A stretch of 64,000 bases of DNA. It comes from Vibrio splendidus. Its GTDB lineage: Bacteria > Pseudomonadota > Gammaproteobacteria > Enterobacterales > Vibrionaceae. This document shows positions 36,134 to 45,348 of this stretch, piece after piece. The position numbers were made by a program, and so were the translations under genes. The number at the start of each line of letters is the position of its first letter. Positions within the stretch are counted from its first letter, which is position 1. Under the pieces are notes generated by a model. The model saw nothing but the letters and a program-made list of their open reading frames with translations. It did no database searches and was not told the origin of the DNA. The stretch lies in assembly GCF_001557875.1 (NCBI RefSeq), contig NZ_LNRF01000001.1, positions 868,001-932,000 of the forward strand. The letters run 5' to 3'.

Positions 36134-37036
36134 CTAACCACTCACGTTCTGTTTGATTAGCTCAACAACCGTATCGTATCGGTGCGGCAGTTTTCGGTTT
36201 CGTTTTTGAACCAAATACAGCGTTTCCTCAACTTCTACCTTTGGCGGCACAACATGTAGTTTGTCTCTATCTGGGAAGTGTTCAACCGCGCCAGCCGGTA
36301 ACACGGTAAAACCTAACCCTTTTGATACGGGTAGCAAGATCTGGTGAAGCTGATTGATGTAGCCAGATCTTGGTATCTCATTAACGTTGATGTTCGCTAA
36401 GTCTTTATCTCCGCAAAGGTCGAAATACAAAGACAGATAGTGTGCAGAATCTGGGTGCGCAATCAGGCCAATGTCATGAAGTACTTGCGGCGTTATCTCT
36501 AAATCAGCAAGGCTGTGGTGAACAATTAGACACAGTGCTTCTTTGCCGATGACTTGGCTTTGGTAGTAGCTGTCGTTCGGGGAATGCCTAACAATGCCGA
36601 TATCGGTAGTGCCTTCGATTAGGTCATTCAATATCTTTTTGTTTGGCGCCGCTTCTAAGTTAATGCAGAGCTCTTGGTGTTGCTGTTGAAGTTCAAGAAG
36701 CTTGGGATACAGACGCAAAGAGAGTGAACCAGAGCAAGACAGGTGACATTGCCCAGCATAAGGATTATCAAAACTCAGAGATTCAAAAAGATCTTCTTGG
36801 TCTTTCTCTAGCTTGAGCGCATAGCGATACATAATCCGACCCTGCTCGGTCAGCTCGAAGCTCTTATTTTCTCGAGAGAGCAGGTCACAATTACAAGCTT
36901 GTTCAAGTTTCTTGATGTGTTGGCTGACTCCAGGTTGTGTCATGTACAACTTTTCAGCCGTTTGGGTGAAATGTCCAACTTCAACCAGAGTCTTAAACGT
37001 ATTGAGCCAAAGTGGATTAATCATACTCACCTTCAA
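36134..37036 (-). CDS. LysR-type regulator, divergent from an MFS transporter
   Basis: A 300-residue LysR protein with an N-terminal HTH (LVEVGHFTQTAEKLYMTQPGVSQHIKKLE, in about 12-45) and an effector-binding domain from about 92 onward. It is divergent from the MFS gene at 37300 over 263 bases that contain two near-identical TTGGTCTATTGRCC copies. It probably controls that transporter. The effector is unknown. Confidence 0.88.
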   Translation of the reverse strand: MKVSMINPLWLNTFKTLVEVGHFTQTAEKLYMTQPGVSQHIKKLEQACNCDLLSRENKSFELTEQGRIMYRYALKLEKDQEDLFESLSFDNPYAGQCHLSCSGSLSLRLYPKLLELQQQHQELCINLEAAPNKKILNDLIEGTTDIGIVRHSPNDSYYQSQVIGKEALCLIVHHSLADLEITPQVLHDIGLIAHPDSAHYLSLYFDLCGDKDLANINVNEIPRSGYINQLHQILLPVSKGLGFTVLPAGAVEHFPDRDKLHVVPPKVEVEETLYLVQKRNRKLPHRYDTVVELIKQNVSG

Positions 37037-37046
37037 ATGCTAAAGC

Positions 37047-37108
37047 CTATAAATAACAAGACTTATAAGTAATAAAGTCTCTAAGTAACAAAGCTTATAA
37101 ATAACAGA
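37047..37108. repeat. Four degenerate 15-17-base tandem repeats
   Basis: Units of the form CTTATAARTAACAAAG follow each other at 37047-37061, 37062-37078, 37079-37093 and 37094-37108. They occupy the untranslated leader or promoter of the LysR gene. Confidence 0.65.
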
Positions 37109-37195
37109 AAATTATTATTATCTTAAGTAATGATAATTTCAACTCTAGCGTCTCAAGTAACGCTAATCAAAGTCATATGTTGGTAACTATTTATA

Positions 37196-37273
37196 TTGGT
37201 CTATTGGCCGCTTTGTAGAGTTCCTATGAGTAACAAAGTGTTGCGACTTTGTTGAATTTTTGGTCTATTGACC
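37196..37273. promoter_or_regulatory. Duplicated operator-like sites in the LysR/MFS intergenic region
   Basis: TTGGTCTATTGGCC (37196-37209) and TTGGTCTATTGACC (37260-37273) differ at one base and are 64 bases apart, about six helical turns. Each has imperfect dyad symmetry (GGTC/GACC). This is the pattern expected for two binding sites of one dimeric regulator, most simply the adjacent LysR protein. Confidence 0.5.
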
Positions 37274-37299
37274 AACTGTGCTCATATTTAGGAACGAAG

Positions 37300-38475
37300 A
37301 TGAATAGAAATGTTTGGCTGCTTTCACTGTGTCAGGCCTTGTTGATGACGGGTAACATATTACTGATCTCTGTGATTGGTTTGATCGGTAAGCAGATTGC
37401 GCCCAGTGTCAGCATGATTACCTTGCCGGTTGCACTGCAGTTTTTGGGTTTAATGGCAGCCACTATTCCTGCGTCTTTAATTTCAGGCAAGTTAGGGAGA
37501 AAGCGAGGATTTAGCATTGGTAATGTGGTTGGCATTACAGGAGCTAGTCTTGCCACCTACGCACTGTCTCAGCAAAATTTCTATCTGTTTTGTTTCGCCA
37601 CTTTCCTTCTTGGGATAGGCATAGGTTTTGGCACGCTTTATCGTTTTGCTGCAATCGAGGTGTGTGATGAAAATGCCCGTCATCGAGCGATATCTATCTC
37701 TATGGCTGGTGGCGTTTTAGCCGCAGTTCTCGGGCCTAACTTAGCGATCATGTCGCAACAATGGTCGCAAGATGGCTTGTACATTGGTGCTTTTGCTTCA
37801 TTGATTGGATTGAACATTCTTGCGTTACTCATCTTACAAACCATTCAATTCCCAAAAGTCTCCTTTAATAGTCAGGCGCCTAAATCCGATCCTCTCAGTG
37901 TGATAGTGAAAGCGCCTAACTTTATTGGTGCCGTGTTTGCTGCCATGGTCGCTTATGCGGTGATGAATATCCTGATGACAGCAACGCCATTGGCAATGAT
38001 TGGTTGTGGCTTTGACTTTACCAAAGCGGCGGGCGTGATTGAGTGGCACGTATTGGGGATGTTTGTTCCTGCATTCTTTACTGGCTCACTTATCGAGAAG
38101 TTTGGCTCACGAATGATGATTTTGGCGGGTGGTGTGCTGTTCGTTGTCTGTATCGTGATTAACATTCATGGCGAATCTATTTGGCACTTCAGAGCGGCCT
38201 TGGTCGTGCTCGGTGTCGGTTGGAACTTCATGTTTATCGCGGCAACGGGCTTGTTTAGTCAGTCTTATCAATCGCAGAACAAAGCCAAGGCACAAGCGTT
38301 TAATGAGTTTGTTGTCTTTGGGTGTGTGACGATTACCGCGATGCTCTCTGGCTGGTTAGAATCGACCGCAGGGTGGCAGAACCTCAATCTCTATGTATTA
38401 CCATTCGTATTAGCAGTTATCTTGCTGTTTGCATTCAGTGCTCGTAAATCGCGTATTCAAAAACAACCGGTTTAA
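37300..38475 (+). CDS. Major facilitator superfamily transporter
   Basis: A 391-residue protein with about twelve transmembrane helices. The cytoplasmic loop between TM2 and TM3 reads SGKLGRKRGFSIG, the MFS signature. ATG 37300 follows AGGAACGA and is preferred to an earlier in-frame start at 37249. It is probably an efflux carrier; the substrate is not predictable. A terminator lies 90 bases downstream. Confidence 0.85.
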   Translation: MNRNVWLLSLCQALLMTGNILLISVIGLIGKQIAPSVSMITLPVALQFLGLMAATIPASLISGKLGRKRGFSIGNVVGITGASLATYALSQQNFYLFCFATFLLGIGIGFGTLYRFAAIEVCDENARHRAISISMAGGVLAAVLGPNLAIMSQQWSQDGLYIGAFASLIGLNILALLILQTIQFPKVSFNSQAPKSDPLSVIVKAPNFIGAVFAAMVAYAVMNILMTATPLAMIGCGFDFTKAAGVIEWHVLGMFVPAFFTGSLIEKFGSRMMILAGGVLFVVCIVINIHGESIWHFRAALVVLGVGWNFMFIAATGLFSQSYQSQNKAKAQAFNEFVVFGCVTITAMLSGWLESTAGWQNLNLYVLPFVLAVILLFAFSARKSRIQKQPV

Positions 38476-38560
38476 GGACCAATTGAATCGCTGAAAATTG
38501 AACGTAATGCTACGGTAATCTCTTTACAGTGCTAATGATGCTATCTAAGCACTGACCAAT

Positions 38561-38590
38561 AAAGAGCCCTACCAATAAGGTAGGGCTTTT
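38561..38590. terminator. Bidirectional terminator
   Basis: AGAGCCCTACC-AATAA-GGTAGGGCTTTT, between the MFS gene and the convergent M6 protease gene. Confidence 0.85.
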
Positions 38591-38701
38591 GCTTACGGCT
38601 TAAATAATAACGTTTTCTTAAAACTGCTGTCGTGGCTTATATCCTGTGACAACAGTACTTAAGCTTGTGTTGTAAATACGCATGACAGAGCCTGCGATGA
38701 T

Positions 38702-41458
38702 TTACAGGTCGACCATAACCGTTTTAGTCGTAATCCCGCCTTGGTCATCGATTATCTTCAAGGTCACCTCGTGTTTCCCATATGAAGGGAAGATAGAAGT
38801 GAATGTGCGACCTCGTTTTACTTTTCCATTTGGAAGCGTCCACTCAGTATCAACAATACGACCGTCACTGTCTGAACTTGTAGACCACATGGTTACCCAG
38901 CGCCCCAAGTGAATGTACTTCGCGCTCGCTTCTGGAAGGGCGTTTGGAGATTCAACACTCACTACGGAGCTAAATGAATCGGTAGCGCCTTTGTCGTCGA
39001 CAACAGTCAAGTTCACCGTGTATTCACCAGCCTGCTCATAAGACCAAGTTGGTGCCACTTCGTTACTTGTTGTGCCGTTATCGAAGTCCCATAGGTAACT
39101 GATGATCTCACCGTCTTGGTCTGAGCTGAAGTTACGTGCAGAAACATTCAGGTCAGTAACATTAAGCTCGAAGTTCGCAGTAGGAGCGACGTTGTGTTGG
39201 CTTACTTTAGATAAGCGAACCACACCGTATTCGTTGTTGTCACTCTGATTCACAATATCGACCGCTAAACCAAACTCCGTCAGGATGCGTCCTGAATCTG
39301 GTGCTTGAGGTGATGTGTAATCTTGGTCATCTGAGAAGCTAGCATTGCCAACCAAGCTGGTATCTTCGAGCACATCATTATCGCTGTTTACAAGACGCAT
39401 CGGAGTATGGTCTTTCAATGAGAACGCGGCATCACGAACTTGGTAACGTGTCTGAGCTACTTTTCCTGAGTTTTGCCAAACCATGGCATTTTGGTCTGCG
39501 TCGACCACACCCAGCCAACCTTCACCTGGGTGTTTGCCTACCCAGTTATCCGTCAGCGACTCGTCTACGTACCAAATGATCAACCCCGGATCGAATGAGA
39601 TGAGTTGACCCATGCGCTTAATGTTCGCTAAGCCTTCATCAACATCCATGTGGCTGCGCCATTGCAGTAGATAGTAGTGCTGCGCTTGATGGAATCCATT
39701 ACTTAGCTTGTATCCATTTAAGGCAAACGTAGAGTGACTTTCAGCATCGTCTATGGGAGTCACTTCACCATCGACAACCACAGCAAGGTTATCCAAGTAG
39801 AAGCCTTCCATCGCCAAGCCGCCATCAGTGATGTATTCAAACGACAGTTCAACTTCTTGGCCTGCCCACTGAGAAACGTCAAACTCAGCGTCAACCCATC
39901 CGCCAGATTCGCCGCCAATAGCAGGTACTAGGCCAGTGTTGTATGGGTCGTCCATTGAGGTAATGTTGCCTACAATGGATTGTCCGTTGATTAGCACTCG
40001 AGCAAAGTCGTAGTCTTTTTCAATCTCATACCAAGCTTTGAAGGAAAGCAGAGCAGAATCACCCGCAGGGATCACCAACTTACGAGTCATACTGTTTTTC
40101 AGATCATCGCCTTTTTGAGAGTGGAATGAATACTCGCCCTCAAAGGGCTTCAGGCTTTCAATCTGCTTTTCAGGAAGATCGACCTTAATCATGTTCGGAC
40201 GGCTGTTATCCGTTGTTTGGAACAAGGTGTAAATTTGTGGGTTATCTTCTAGGTCATCAATCGAGATCTGATCATCGTTAACCCAACGGCCGCCAATCGA
40301 TTTCTGTAGGAAGAGTTTTGCCCAAGAGCTGAATGCCGTTGGTTGTGTGCCACCAATTTGACCAGCCCAACTACCCGAAGACATGATTGACCAGTAAGAG
40401 ACAGGCTCACCCTTGCCTGTGTATTGCGTGTCGTACTCGTCTGGTAAGCCTAAATCATGTCCATACTCGTGGGCACAAACACCGGCAGCCGCATCAATTG
40501 GTTGAATGGTGTAATCGAACGCCGCGTATTGGCCACCAAATCGATCTGGAAGCGAGCTAGAGGTGCCTTCAAGTACATGAGTGCGACCAAGGTTGAATCG
40601 GTGAGACCAAATCGCATCAGGACCTAATACGCCACCACCGGCTTCTTCGCCTACCGATGCATGAAATACCATCAAGTGATCAATCACACCATCGGGTTCA
40701 CGGAAGTTTCCGTCACCGTCGTAATCGTAACGATCTTCAATATCGTAATCAGCGAGGTTGATATTAGGATCTTGAGCTAACTGATTGAGGGCTTCACGAA
40801 CGAGCTCTTGAGCATTTAGGTCGTTATCCGTAGTCAAGGAGTTACCACCGTAGAAAGCTGCTGGCTTAGAAGCTCGATACCAACCTGCCGCTTGACCTGC
40901 AACGCTGTAACTGTCACCTGATTCGCTTTGGTAATATTGGCGCATCGAGATTAGGTTCTCGCCGTTGGGCCCTGTGTAGCCAGAATTAGAGAACAACAGC
41001 TCTTGATAATGCTCTGGGTTGTAGCTCTCGTAGAGCATTTGTGTGTGCTCTTCGGTCAACTTGTTGTCATCCCAGTTCAAATCAGGGAAATCGACCAATA
41101 GAGCAAGCACTTTGTCTGTACGCTTGGTGCCGACTTCTAAAGCAAAGACACTCGCTTTTTTAACACCAGCCCCTTTTTCTATGGCTTTGAGTATTTTTGC
41201 GCGTTGCTCAAGTGCTTTTTTACCGAATTGAGCATCGCCTTTAAAACCGGAATTGATTTTATTTTTCAAGTAACGGTCAAGCGCATCATGCTTTGCCACA
41301 TCGGTTGCATCTTGGTCAATTAAGCCTTGTCTAACTAGCATTTCAATGAGTTTGTCTTCATTAACTACGCCTAAATCAATAGGTGTTTTTGCATAACCAC
41401 TAACGCTAAATAGAGTAAGCATTGCTGAAGCCAACAATGTTTTTTTCATCATTTTCAT
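38702..41458 (-). CDS. prtV: Secreted M6 metalloprotease, PrtV-like
   Basis: A 918-residue protein, the same length as I recall for the Vibrio cholerae protease PrtV. Signal peptide to about residue 23 (SVSGYA). An N-terminal propeptide (about 24-105) opens with EDKLIEMLVRQGLIDQ. The M6 (immune inhibitor A) catalytic domain has the zinc motif HEYGHDLGLPDE, His330-Glu331-His334. A beta-rich middle region (about 455-740) is followed by two C-terminal PKD domains (about 755-918), the first with YLWDFDNGTTS. It is probably exported by the type II system and degrades host proteins. A strong ribosome site, AAAAGGAAATATA, precedes the ATG. A small propeptide-like gene lies 47 bases upstream on the same strand. 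Confidence 0.9.
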   Translation of the reverse strand: MKMMKKTLLASAMLTLFSVSGYAKTPIDLGVVNEDKLIEMLVRQGLIDQDATDVAKHDALDRYLKNKINSGFKGDAQFGKKALEQRAKILKAIEKGAGVKKASVFALEVGTKRTDKVLALLVDFPDLNWDDNKLTEEHTQMLYESYNPEHYQELLFSNSGYTGPNGENLISMRQYYQSESGDSYSVAGQAAGWYRASKPAAFYGGNSLTTDNDLNAQELVREALNQLAQDPNINLADYDIEDRYDYDGDGNFREPDGVIDHLMVFHASVGEEAGGGVLGPDAIWSHRFNLGRTHVLEGTSSSLPDRFGGQYAAFDYTIQPIDAAAGVCAHEYGHDLGLPDEYDTQYTGKGEPVSYWSIMSSGSWAGQIGGTQPTAFSSWAKLFLQKSIGGRWVNDDQISIDDLEDNPQIYTLFQTTDNSRPNMIKVDLPEKQIESLKPFEGEYSFHSQKGDDLKNSMTRKLVIPAGDSALLSFKAWYEIEKDYDFARVLINGQSIVGNITSMDDPYNTGLVPAIGGESGGWVDAEFDVSQWAGQEVELSFEYITDGGLAMEGFYLDNLAVVVDGEVTPIDDAESHSTFALNGYKLSNGFHQAQHYYLLQWRSHMDVDEGLANIKRMGQLISFDPGLIIWYVDESLTDNWVGKHPGEGWLGVVDADQNAMVWQNSGKVAQTRYQVRDAAFSLKDHTPMRLVNSDNDVLEDTSLVGNASFSDDQDYTSPQAPDSGRILTEFGLAVDIVNQSDNNEYGVVRLSKVSQHNVAPTANFELNVTDLNVSARNFSSDQDGEIISYLWDFDNGTTSNEVAPTWSYEQAGEYTVNLTVVDDKGATDSFSSVVSVESPNALPEASAKYIHLGRWVTMWSTSSDSDGRIVDTEWTLPNGKVKRGRTFTSIFPSYGKHEVTLKIIDDQGGITTKTVMVDL

Positions 41459-41505
41459 TATATTTCCTTTTTATATTTCCATGTCGATATCAGTATCAAC
41501 TTGCC

Positions 41506-41892
41506 TTATTCGGATCTGTTGTCCGAGTTTGGCCTAATACACTCTTGTGGTGTCTTATTTAACTGACGTGTGTTTGTTGTATGTTTTTTACCTTCTATCT
41601 CTTTTGTATTGGTTGTCTCTTTTCTATTTTTTGAATCAAACGGAGTGCTCTTCACTTTTTTAGCGTTGAGATAGATACGCAAAGCTTCTTGATTTTCCTC
41701 ATAGGTTAAGCCTGAACAAATAACACCTTGTTTAATCAATGACTTAAGCAATAGTTCGTCGTTCTCAATAGTGGAAGCCTGTGACAGTGAGGAAAACATT
41801 AGAACCATTAAAATCGTTGTTTTTCCGAGTGTTTTTGTAAGAATCTCGGTTGTAAGAGGCGTTGTTATAAGGAGCATAGTCATAAGAGTCAT
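41506..41892 (-). CDS. Small secreted protein resembling the PrtV propeptide start
   Basis: Up to 128 residues. The likely signal peptide is MVLMFSSLSQA, within or after an uncertain N-terminal part; the true start may be internal. The mature part begins IENDELLLKSLIKQGVICSG and later EALRIYLNAKK. This matches the propeptide of the adjacent protease (NEDKLIEMLVRQGLI, then DALDRYLKNK) in spacing and in many residues. The tail is polar and low-complexity, and the protein ends at NRSE. It could be a propeptide paralogue acting as inhibitor or chaperone, or the remnant of a duplicated protease gene. The function is inference only. Confidence 0.5.
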   Translation of the reverse strand: MTLMTMLLITTPLTTEILTKTLGKTTILMVLMFSSLSQASTIENDELLLKSLIKQGVICSGLTYEENQEALRIYLNAKKVKSTPFDSKNRKETTNTKEIEGKKHTTNTRQLNKTPQECIRPNSDNRSE

Positions 41893-42210
41893 CAGTTTTG
41901 ATTATGTAACAAAATATATTTATAAAATTAACCAATCAAATGGATAATTATTACAATTAATTATTCGTTCCGATTTCAACATTTAGAGTTAATATAAAAT
42001 AAGGAGTGTTATTTATTCTATTGTTAGTTATTTAATGAGTTTTGTTGAATGAATAGTTGATAGTTTGGATACTTAATAACATTGATTGGGAGGTGGTTAT
42101 TATTCTGGAGAGCACTTTATACAAGGTGTGGGGTTCTAAATAATAAGATGAATTTTTATTATCGGCGTTTAAACATACGCATGTAATAACTGACTTATTA
42201 GTAAATACCC
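41893..42210. other. AT-rich intergenic region
   Basis: About 320 bases of very AT-rich sequence between the propeptide-like gene (minus strand) and a broken Lrp gene (plus strand). No gene or clear hairpin was seen. It must hold the promoter of the protease pair. Confidence 0.4.
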
Positions 42211-42690
42211 ATGATCAAATTATTTTTACTCGAAATGTCAATAATTAGGGTGTTGAGAGTAACTTTCAGTGCTTCAATGGCGTGAAATTTAACATTAGCA
42301 GAGTTGGTCGGGTTATCACCGCCTGCTTGCTTAAAGCGAGTGAAACGGCTGAGAGAAGAGGGCGTGATAGTTGGTGATGTATCTATCATCAACCCAGAAC
42401 TGACTGGCAGTAAGATGACTTTGGTTGTATCCGTGGAAATGGAGCGTGACCGAGGGGATATTTACCAAATCTTTCGCCATTCTATTTCAAAGGCAGAAGA
42501 GGTCACTCAGTGCTATCAGATATCAGGCAGCTTTGACTTCATGTTGATTGTGACGGTCAAAGACCTTCAAGCCTACGAAGACTTTGTGGAGCGAGTACTG
42601 CGTAAAGATCTGAATATTCGTAAATTCCATACCTCTGTCTCAATGAGAACCGTGAAATTTACCACTGCAGTAAACTTAGATGAGTCATGA
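42211..42690 (+). pseudogene. Broken Lrp/AsnC-family regulator
   Basis: The conserved part, from LAELVGLSPPACLKRVKRL through the AsnC_trans_reg domain (about 90 residues ending MRTVKFTTAVNL), is intact. The expected first 30-odd residues of the HTH are interrupted. In the same frame, ATG 42211 leads through SIIRVLR to an in-frame TGA at 42283-42285, then NLTLAELVG. A single CGA-to-TGA change would explain it. Restart at TTG 42304 would leave half an HTH, so DNA binding should be lost, though the ligand domain could persist. Confidence 0.65.
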
Positions 42691-42770
42691 CTGTTAGCTT
42701 GAGAAGATATGTGAAGTTATTAGCTTTGTGAGGTACTTAGCTAATATTTGTATAAATAGCAGGCATTTAC

Positions 42771-42795
42771 ACAAAATGTGACGTTCACATTTTGT
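42771..42795. promoter_or_regulatory. Perfect 11-bp inverted repeat overlapping the -35
   Basis: ACAAAATGTGA (42771-42781), CGT, then TCACATTTTGT (42785-42795). It overlaps the first bases of the -35 element of the next gene, the position of a repressor or activator site. The centre resembles a CRP site, but the half-sites are three bases apart rather than six. Confidence 0.65.
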
Positions 42796-42820
42796 CATAA
42801 CTTTAATAATTGTATATATT
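42792..42820 (+). promoter_or_regulatory. Sigma-70 promoter of the Aer-like receptor gene
   Basis: TTGTCA (42792-42797), exactly 17 bases, then TATATT (42815-42820). Both hexamers are one base from consensus. The predicted start is near 42827, 30 bases before the ATG. Confidence 0.7.
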
Positions 42821-42856
42821 CCTCGCCTAAAATAATAATTAACCTAAGTTAATATA

Positions 42857-44419
42857 ATGACTGTCAGCTCATCTACTCAATCTCGTGAAACGCTTCTCAG
42901 CGAAAACGAACAACTTGTCTCTACCACTGACTTAAAAGGCGTGATTACGTACAGTAATGATGCTTTTTGTCGCATAGCGGAATACAGCCAACAAGAATTG
43001 CTAGGGCAACACCACAATATCGTAAGGCATAACGATATGCCAAAAGCCGCTTTTGCTGATATGTGGGTTAACCTAAAGCAAGGTAAAGCGTGGCGTGGCA
43101 TCGTAAAAAACAAAACCAAATCCGGTGGGTTTTATTGGGTCGATGCTTACGTAACTCCAATTTACGACAATGGTAAGGTGAGTGGCTACCAATCTGTTCG
43201 TGTTAAGCCAAAGAATGAATGGATACAAGTTGCAGACAAGGCTTACCAAGGCCTATTGAAGGCAGAGAAGTCGGGTCGCCAATGGTCCTTAAAGATCAGT
43301 GACAGTGTTCGTTGCGCCGTGTTGCTAGGCTCTTTGGCTGCGCCTCTGATTTCAAACCTCGTTGAAGTAGGGCAAGTGTCTCAATGGCTTCTGAGCTTAT
43401 TACCTGTTTCTGCTCTGGCGCTATTGTTCCGCCAAGAGTTGATTGACACGCCTCTACAGTTGAAAAAGCTGCAATCGAAATTCGACAGTGTCAGTCGCCT
43501 TGTCTATTCGGGTAATAGTCAGTTCTCTGTTGCCGATTTTCACTTAAAGCTATTGTCTGCTCGAATTCGCACGGTACTAGGCCGTATGATCGATTCTGCG
43601 AAACCACTGCAAGACTTAGCTGATAATCTGAATGCCACGTCATATGAAGTATCTGAAGCCTTAGATCAACAAACAAAAGACATTCTTCAAGTGCGAGAGG
43701 CGACTGAAGAGGTTGAAGTCACCGCCAATGAGGTCTCTTCTCGCGCAGAAGAAGCGCACCAGATTGTTGATGTGACTTTGCAAACCTGTGCTGGCGCTAA
43801 AGAAAGCATTAATCAAACTCATCAAAACTTAGAGAGCCTAGCTTCTCAGGCTGAAAAGGCGACGCAAACGACTTACCAACTGAGCGACCAAGCACAAAGC
43901 GTCAGCAAGGTAATGGAAGAGATTGGTGGAATTGCTGAGCAAACCAACTTGTTGGCCTTGAACGCTGCAATTGAAGCGGCTAGAGCGGGTGAACAAGGAC
44001 GAGGTTTTGCCGTCGTTGCCGACGAAGTACGCGCGCTATCCGGTCGAACGTCAAAGGCTACGGTTCAGATCAAAGAGAGTATTGATACCATGCTGGCAAC
44101 GATTGAAGGCTGGCAAAAAGATATCCTTGCAAACAGAGAGCAAACAGATGCGTGTGGTGATGTTGCGAAGGTGAGTGCAGAGCGCTTGTCTGAAGTCGAA
44201 AACCTAATGCAATCCATGAACGAATTGATGCAGTCTGTTGAAAACTCAGCTCACAAGCAACGTACTCTTTCGAGTGAAGTTAACCTTCACATGCAATCTA
44301 TCGCATCGACCGCAGAACAAAACTTGGTTGCCACACATTCTGTTAAAGATCATTCAACAGAGCTAAAAGAGCAAGTCAATGAGTTCTATCAGTTGGCTAA
44401 ACGTTTTGAAGAAAAATAG
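42857..44419 (+). CDS. Aer-like PAS-containing methyl-accepting chemotaxis protein
   Basis: A 520-residue receptor without a periplasmic domain. The N-terminal PAS domain (about 15-120) has the Aer-type sequence [20 protein letters not shown] and [12 protein letters not shown] hydrophobic hairpin at about 150-195 anchors it. The signalling domain follows, with tip [20 protein letters not shown]. It probably senses redox or energy state through a flavin in the PAS domain and mediates energy taxis; the flavin is inferred from the family. The gene has its own promoter and terminator. Confidence 0.9.
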   Translation: MTVSSSTQSRETLLSENEQLVSTTDLKGVITYSNDAFCRIAEYSQQELLGQHHNIVRHNDMPKAAFADMWVNLKQGKAWRGIVKNKTKSGGFYWVDAYVTPIYDNGKVSGYQSVRVKPKNEWIQVADKAYQGLLKAEKSGRQWSLKISDSVRCAVLLGSLAAPLISNLVEVGQVSQWLLSLLPVSALALLFRQELIDTPLQLKKLQSKFDSVSRLVYSGNSQFSVADFHLKLLSARIRTVLGRMIDSAKPLQDLADNLNATSYEVSEALDQQTKDILQVREATEEVEVTANEVSSRAEEAHQIVDVTLQTCAGAKESINQTHQNLESLASQAEKATQTTYQLSDQAQSVSKVMEEIGGIAEQTNLLALNAAIEAARAGEQGRGFAVVADEVRALSGRTSKATVQIKESIDTMLATIEGWQKDILANREQTDACGDVAKVSAERLSEVENLMQSMNELMQSVENSAHKQRTLSSEVNLHMQSIASTAEQNLVATHSVKDHSTELKEQVNEFYQLAKRFEEK

Positions 44420-44451
44420 ATGCCGCAGATAATCTGAATCAGACTTAGCAG

Positions 44452-44480
44452 AAAGCCTTGTATAATATGCAGGGCTTTTT
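44452..44480 (+). terminator. Terminator of the Aer-like gene
   Basis: AAAGCCTTG, loop, CAGGGCTTTTT: a nine-pair stem with one G-T pair and a T run. Confidence 0.75.
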
Positions 44481-44588
44481 CATAGGTGAAAAGTGGCGGT
44501 TAGAAAAGCTTTGAAACAAAAATAAAACATTGTTCAATTGTGATTAAGTTACACTTCCCATATTCCAATTAAAAGGCAGAGCATCAGC

Positions 44589-45242
44589 ATGCGCCCCCTT
44601 ATTGTTACCACCATTTGCTTAAGTTTTATTAGTGCTCCTTGTATAGCCTCAAAAGGATCGAATTACCTTTATACGGGGTATCAGAATACGAGGGTGAGTG
44701 ACGATGGCTTTCAAGATTACTTTGATGGTGCCTATAATAACTCAGGAAGTAAGCAACTTTACGGTGGCTATTTCGGTGGAAACTATGCATTAAACGATGC
44801 GTTCTTCTTAGGTTTTGATTCGTCCGCGACGACACGCTCCTCAACGACATTGTCTGACCTATCTATTCACTTGGGTCTGTACCACTCTGTCAGCCAACAA
44901 GTTGAATTGTATGTCTCTGGTGGTGTGAATTGGGTCAGACCGGAGAGACGCTCTTCGTGTCGTAATGACACCATTTGGGATCCGTGTGATCGAGAGACCA
45001 TTAAAAATTACGATGAGGGTTTTATTGGTGAGGCGGGGGCGGTCGTTTCACTCAATGATCGTTGGTCACTGCAACCTTTTTATCGCTATTCAGATACCCA
45101 TCAACATGGTCTAAATAACTTCGGGATTGTGAGTTCGGTTGATATTCTTTCTTGGCTCGCTGTCGATGCTGGATATGACCATACTTATAGCAAAAACCTA
45201 AAGCAGAATACGATTCGAGTGGGTGCGCGATTTAGCTTCTAG
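44589..45242 (+). CDS. Small outer-membrane beta-barrel protein
   Basis: A 217-residue protein with a signal peptide (cleavage after APCIA, about residue 20). About eight amphipathic strands with aromatic girdles end in the classic C-terminal NTIRVGARFSF, whose last Phe is recognised by the BAM machinery. One loop has a pair of cysteines (SSCRNDTIWDPCDRE). It resembles OmpA/OmpW-size barrels but no specific family is claimed. Confidence 0.75.
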   Translation: MRPLIVTTICLSFISAPCIASKGSNYLYTGYQNTRVSDDGFQDYFDGAYNNSGSKQLYGGYFGGNYALNDAFFLGFDSSATTRSSTTLSDLSIHLGLYHSVSQQVELYVSGGVNWVRPERRSSCRNDTIWDPCDRETIKNYDEGFIGEAGAVVSLNDRWSLQPFYRYSDTHQHGLNNFGIVSSVDILSWLAVDAGYDHTYSKNLKQNTIRVGARFSF

Positions 45243-45276
45243 TTTTTTAGGCTTTAGTCTTCAACAGACAAAAGAA

Positions 45277-45304
45277 AAAGCCCCGCATTTTCATGCGGGG
45301 CTTT
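45277..45304. terminator. Bidirectional terminator
   Basis: AAAGCCCCGCAT-TTTC-ATGCGGGGCTTT. It lies between the barrel gene and the convergent transketolase gene and probably serves both. Confidence 0.92.
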
Positions 45305-45348
45305 CTGTATGTATCAACCCATTTAAGGGCGAGACATTGTATTCAAGA

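Noticed and set aside
42771..42795. CRP binding site before the Aer-like gene
   Set aside because: TGTGA and TCACA are separated by three bases instead of the six that CRP needs.
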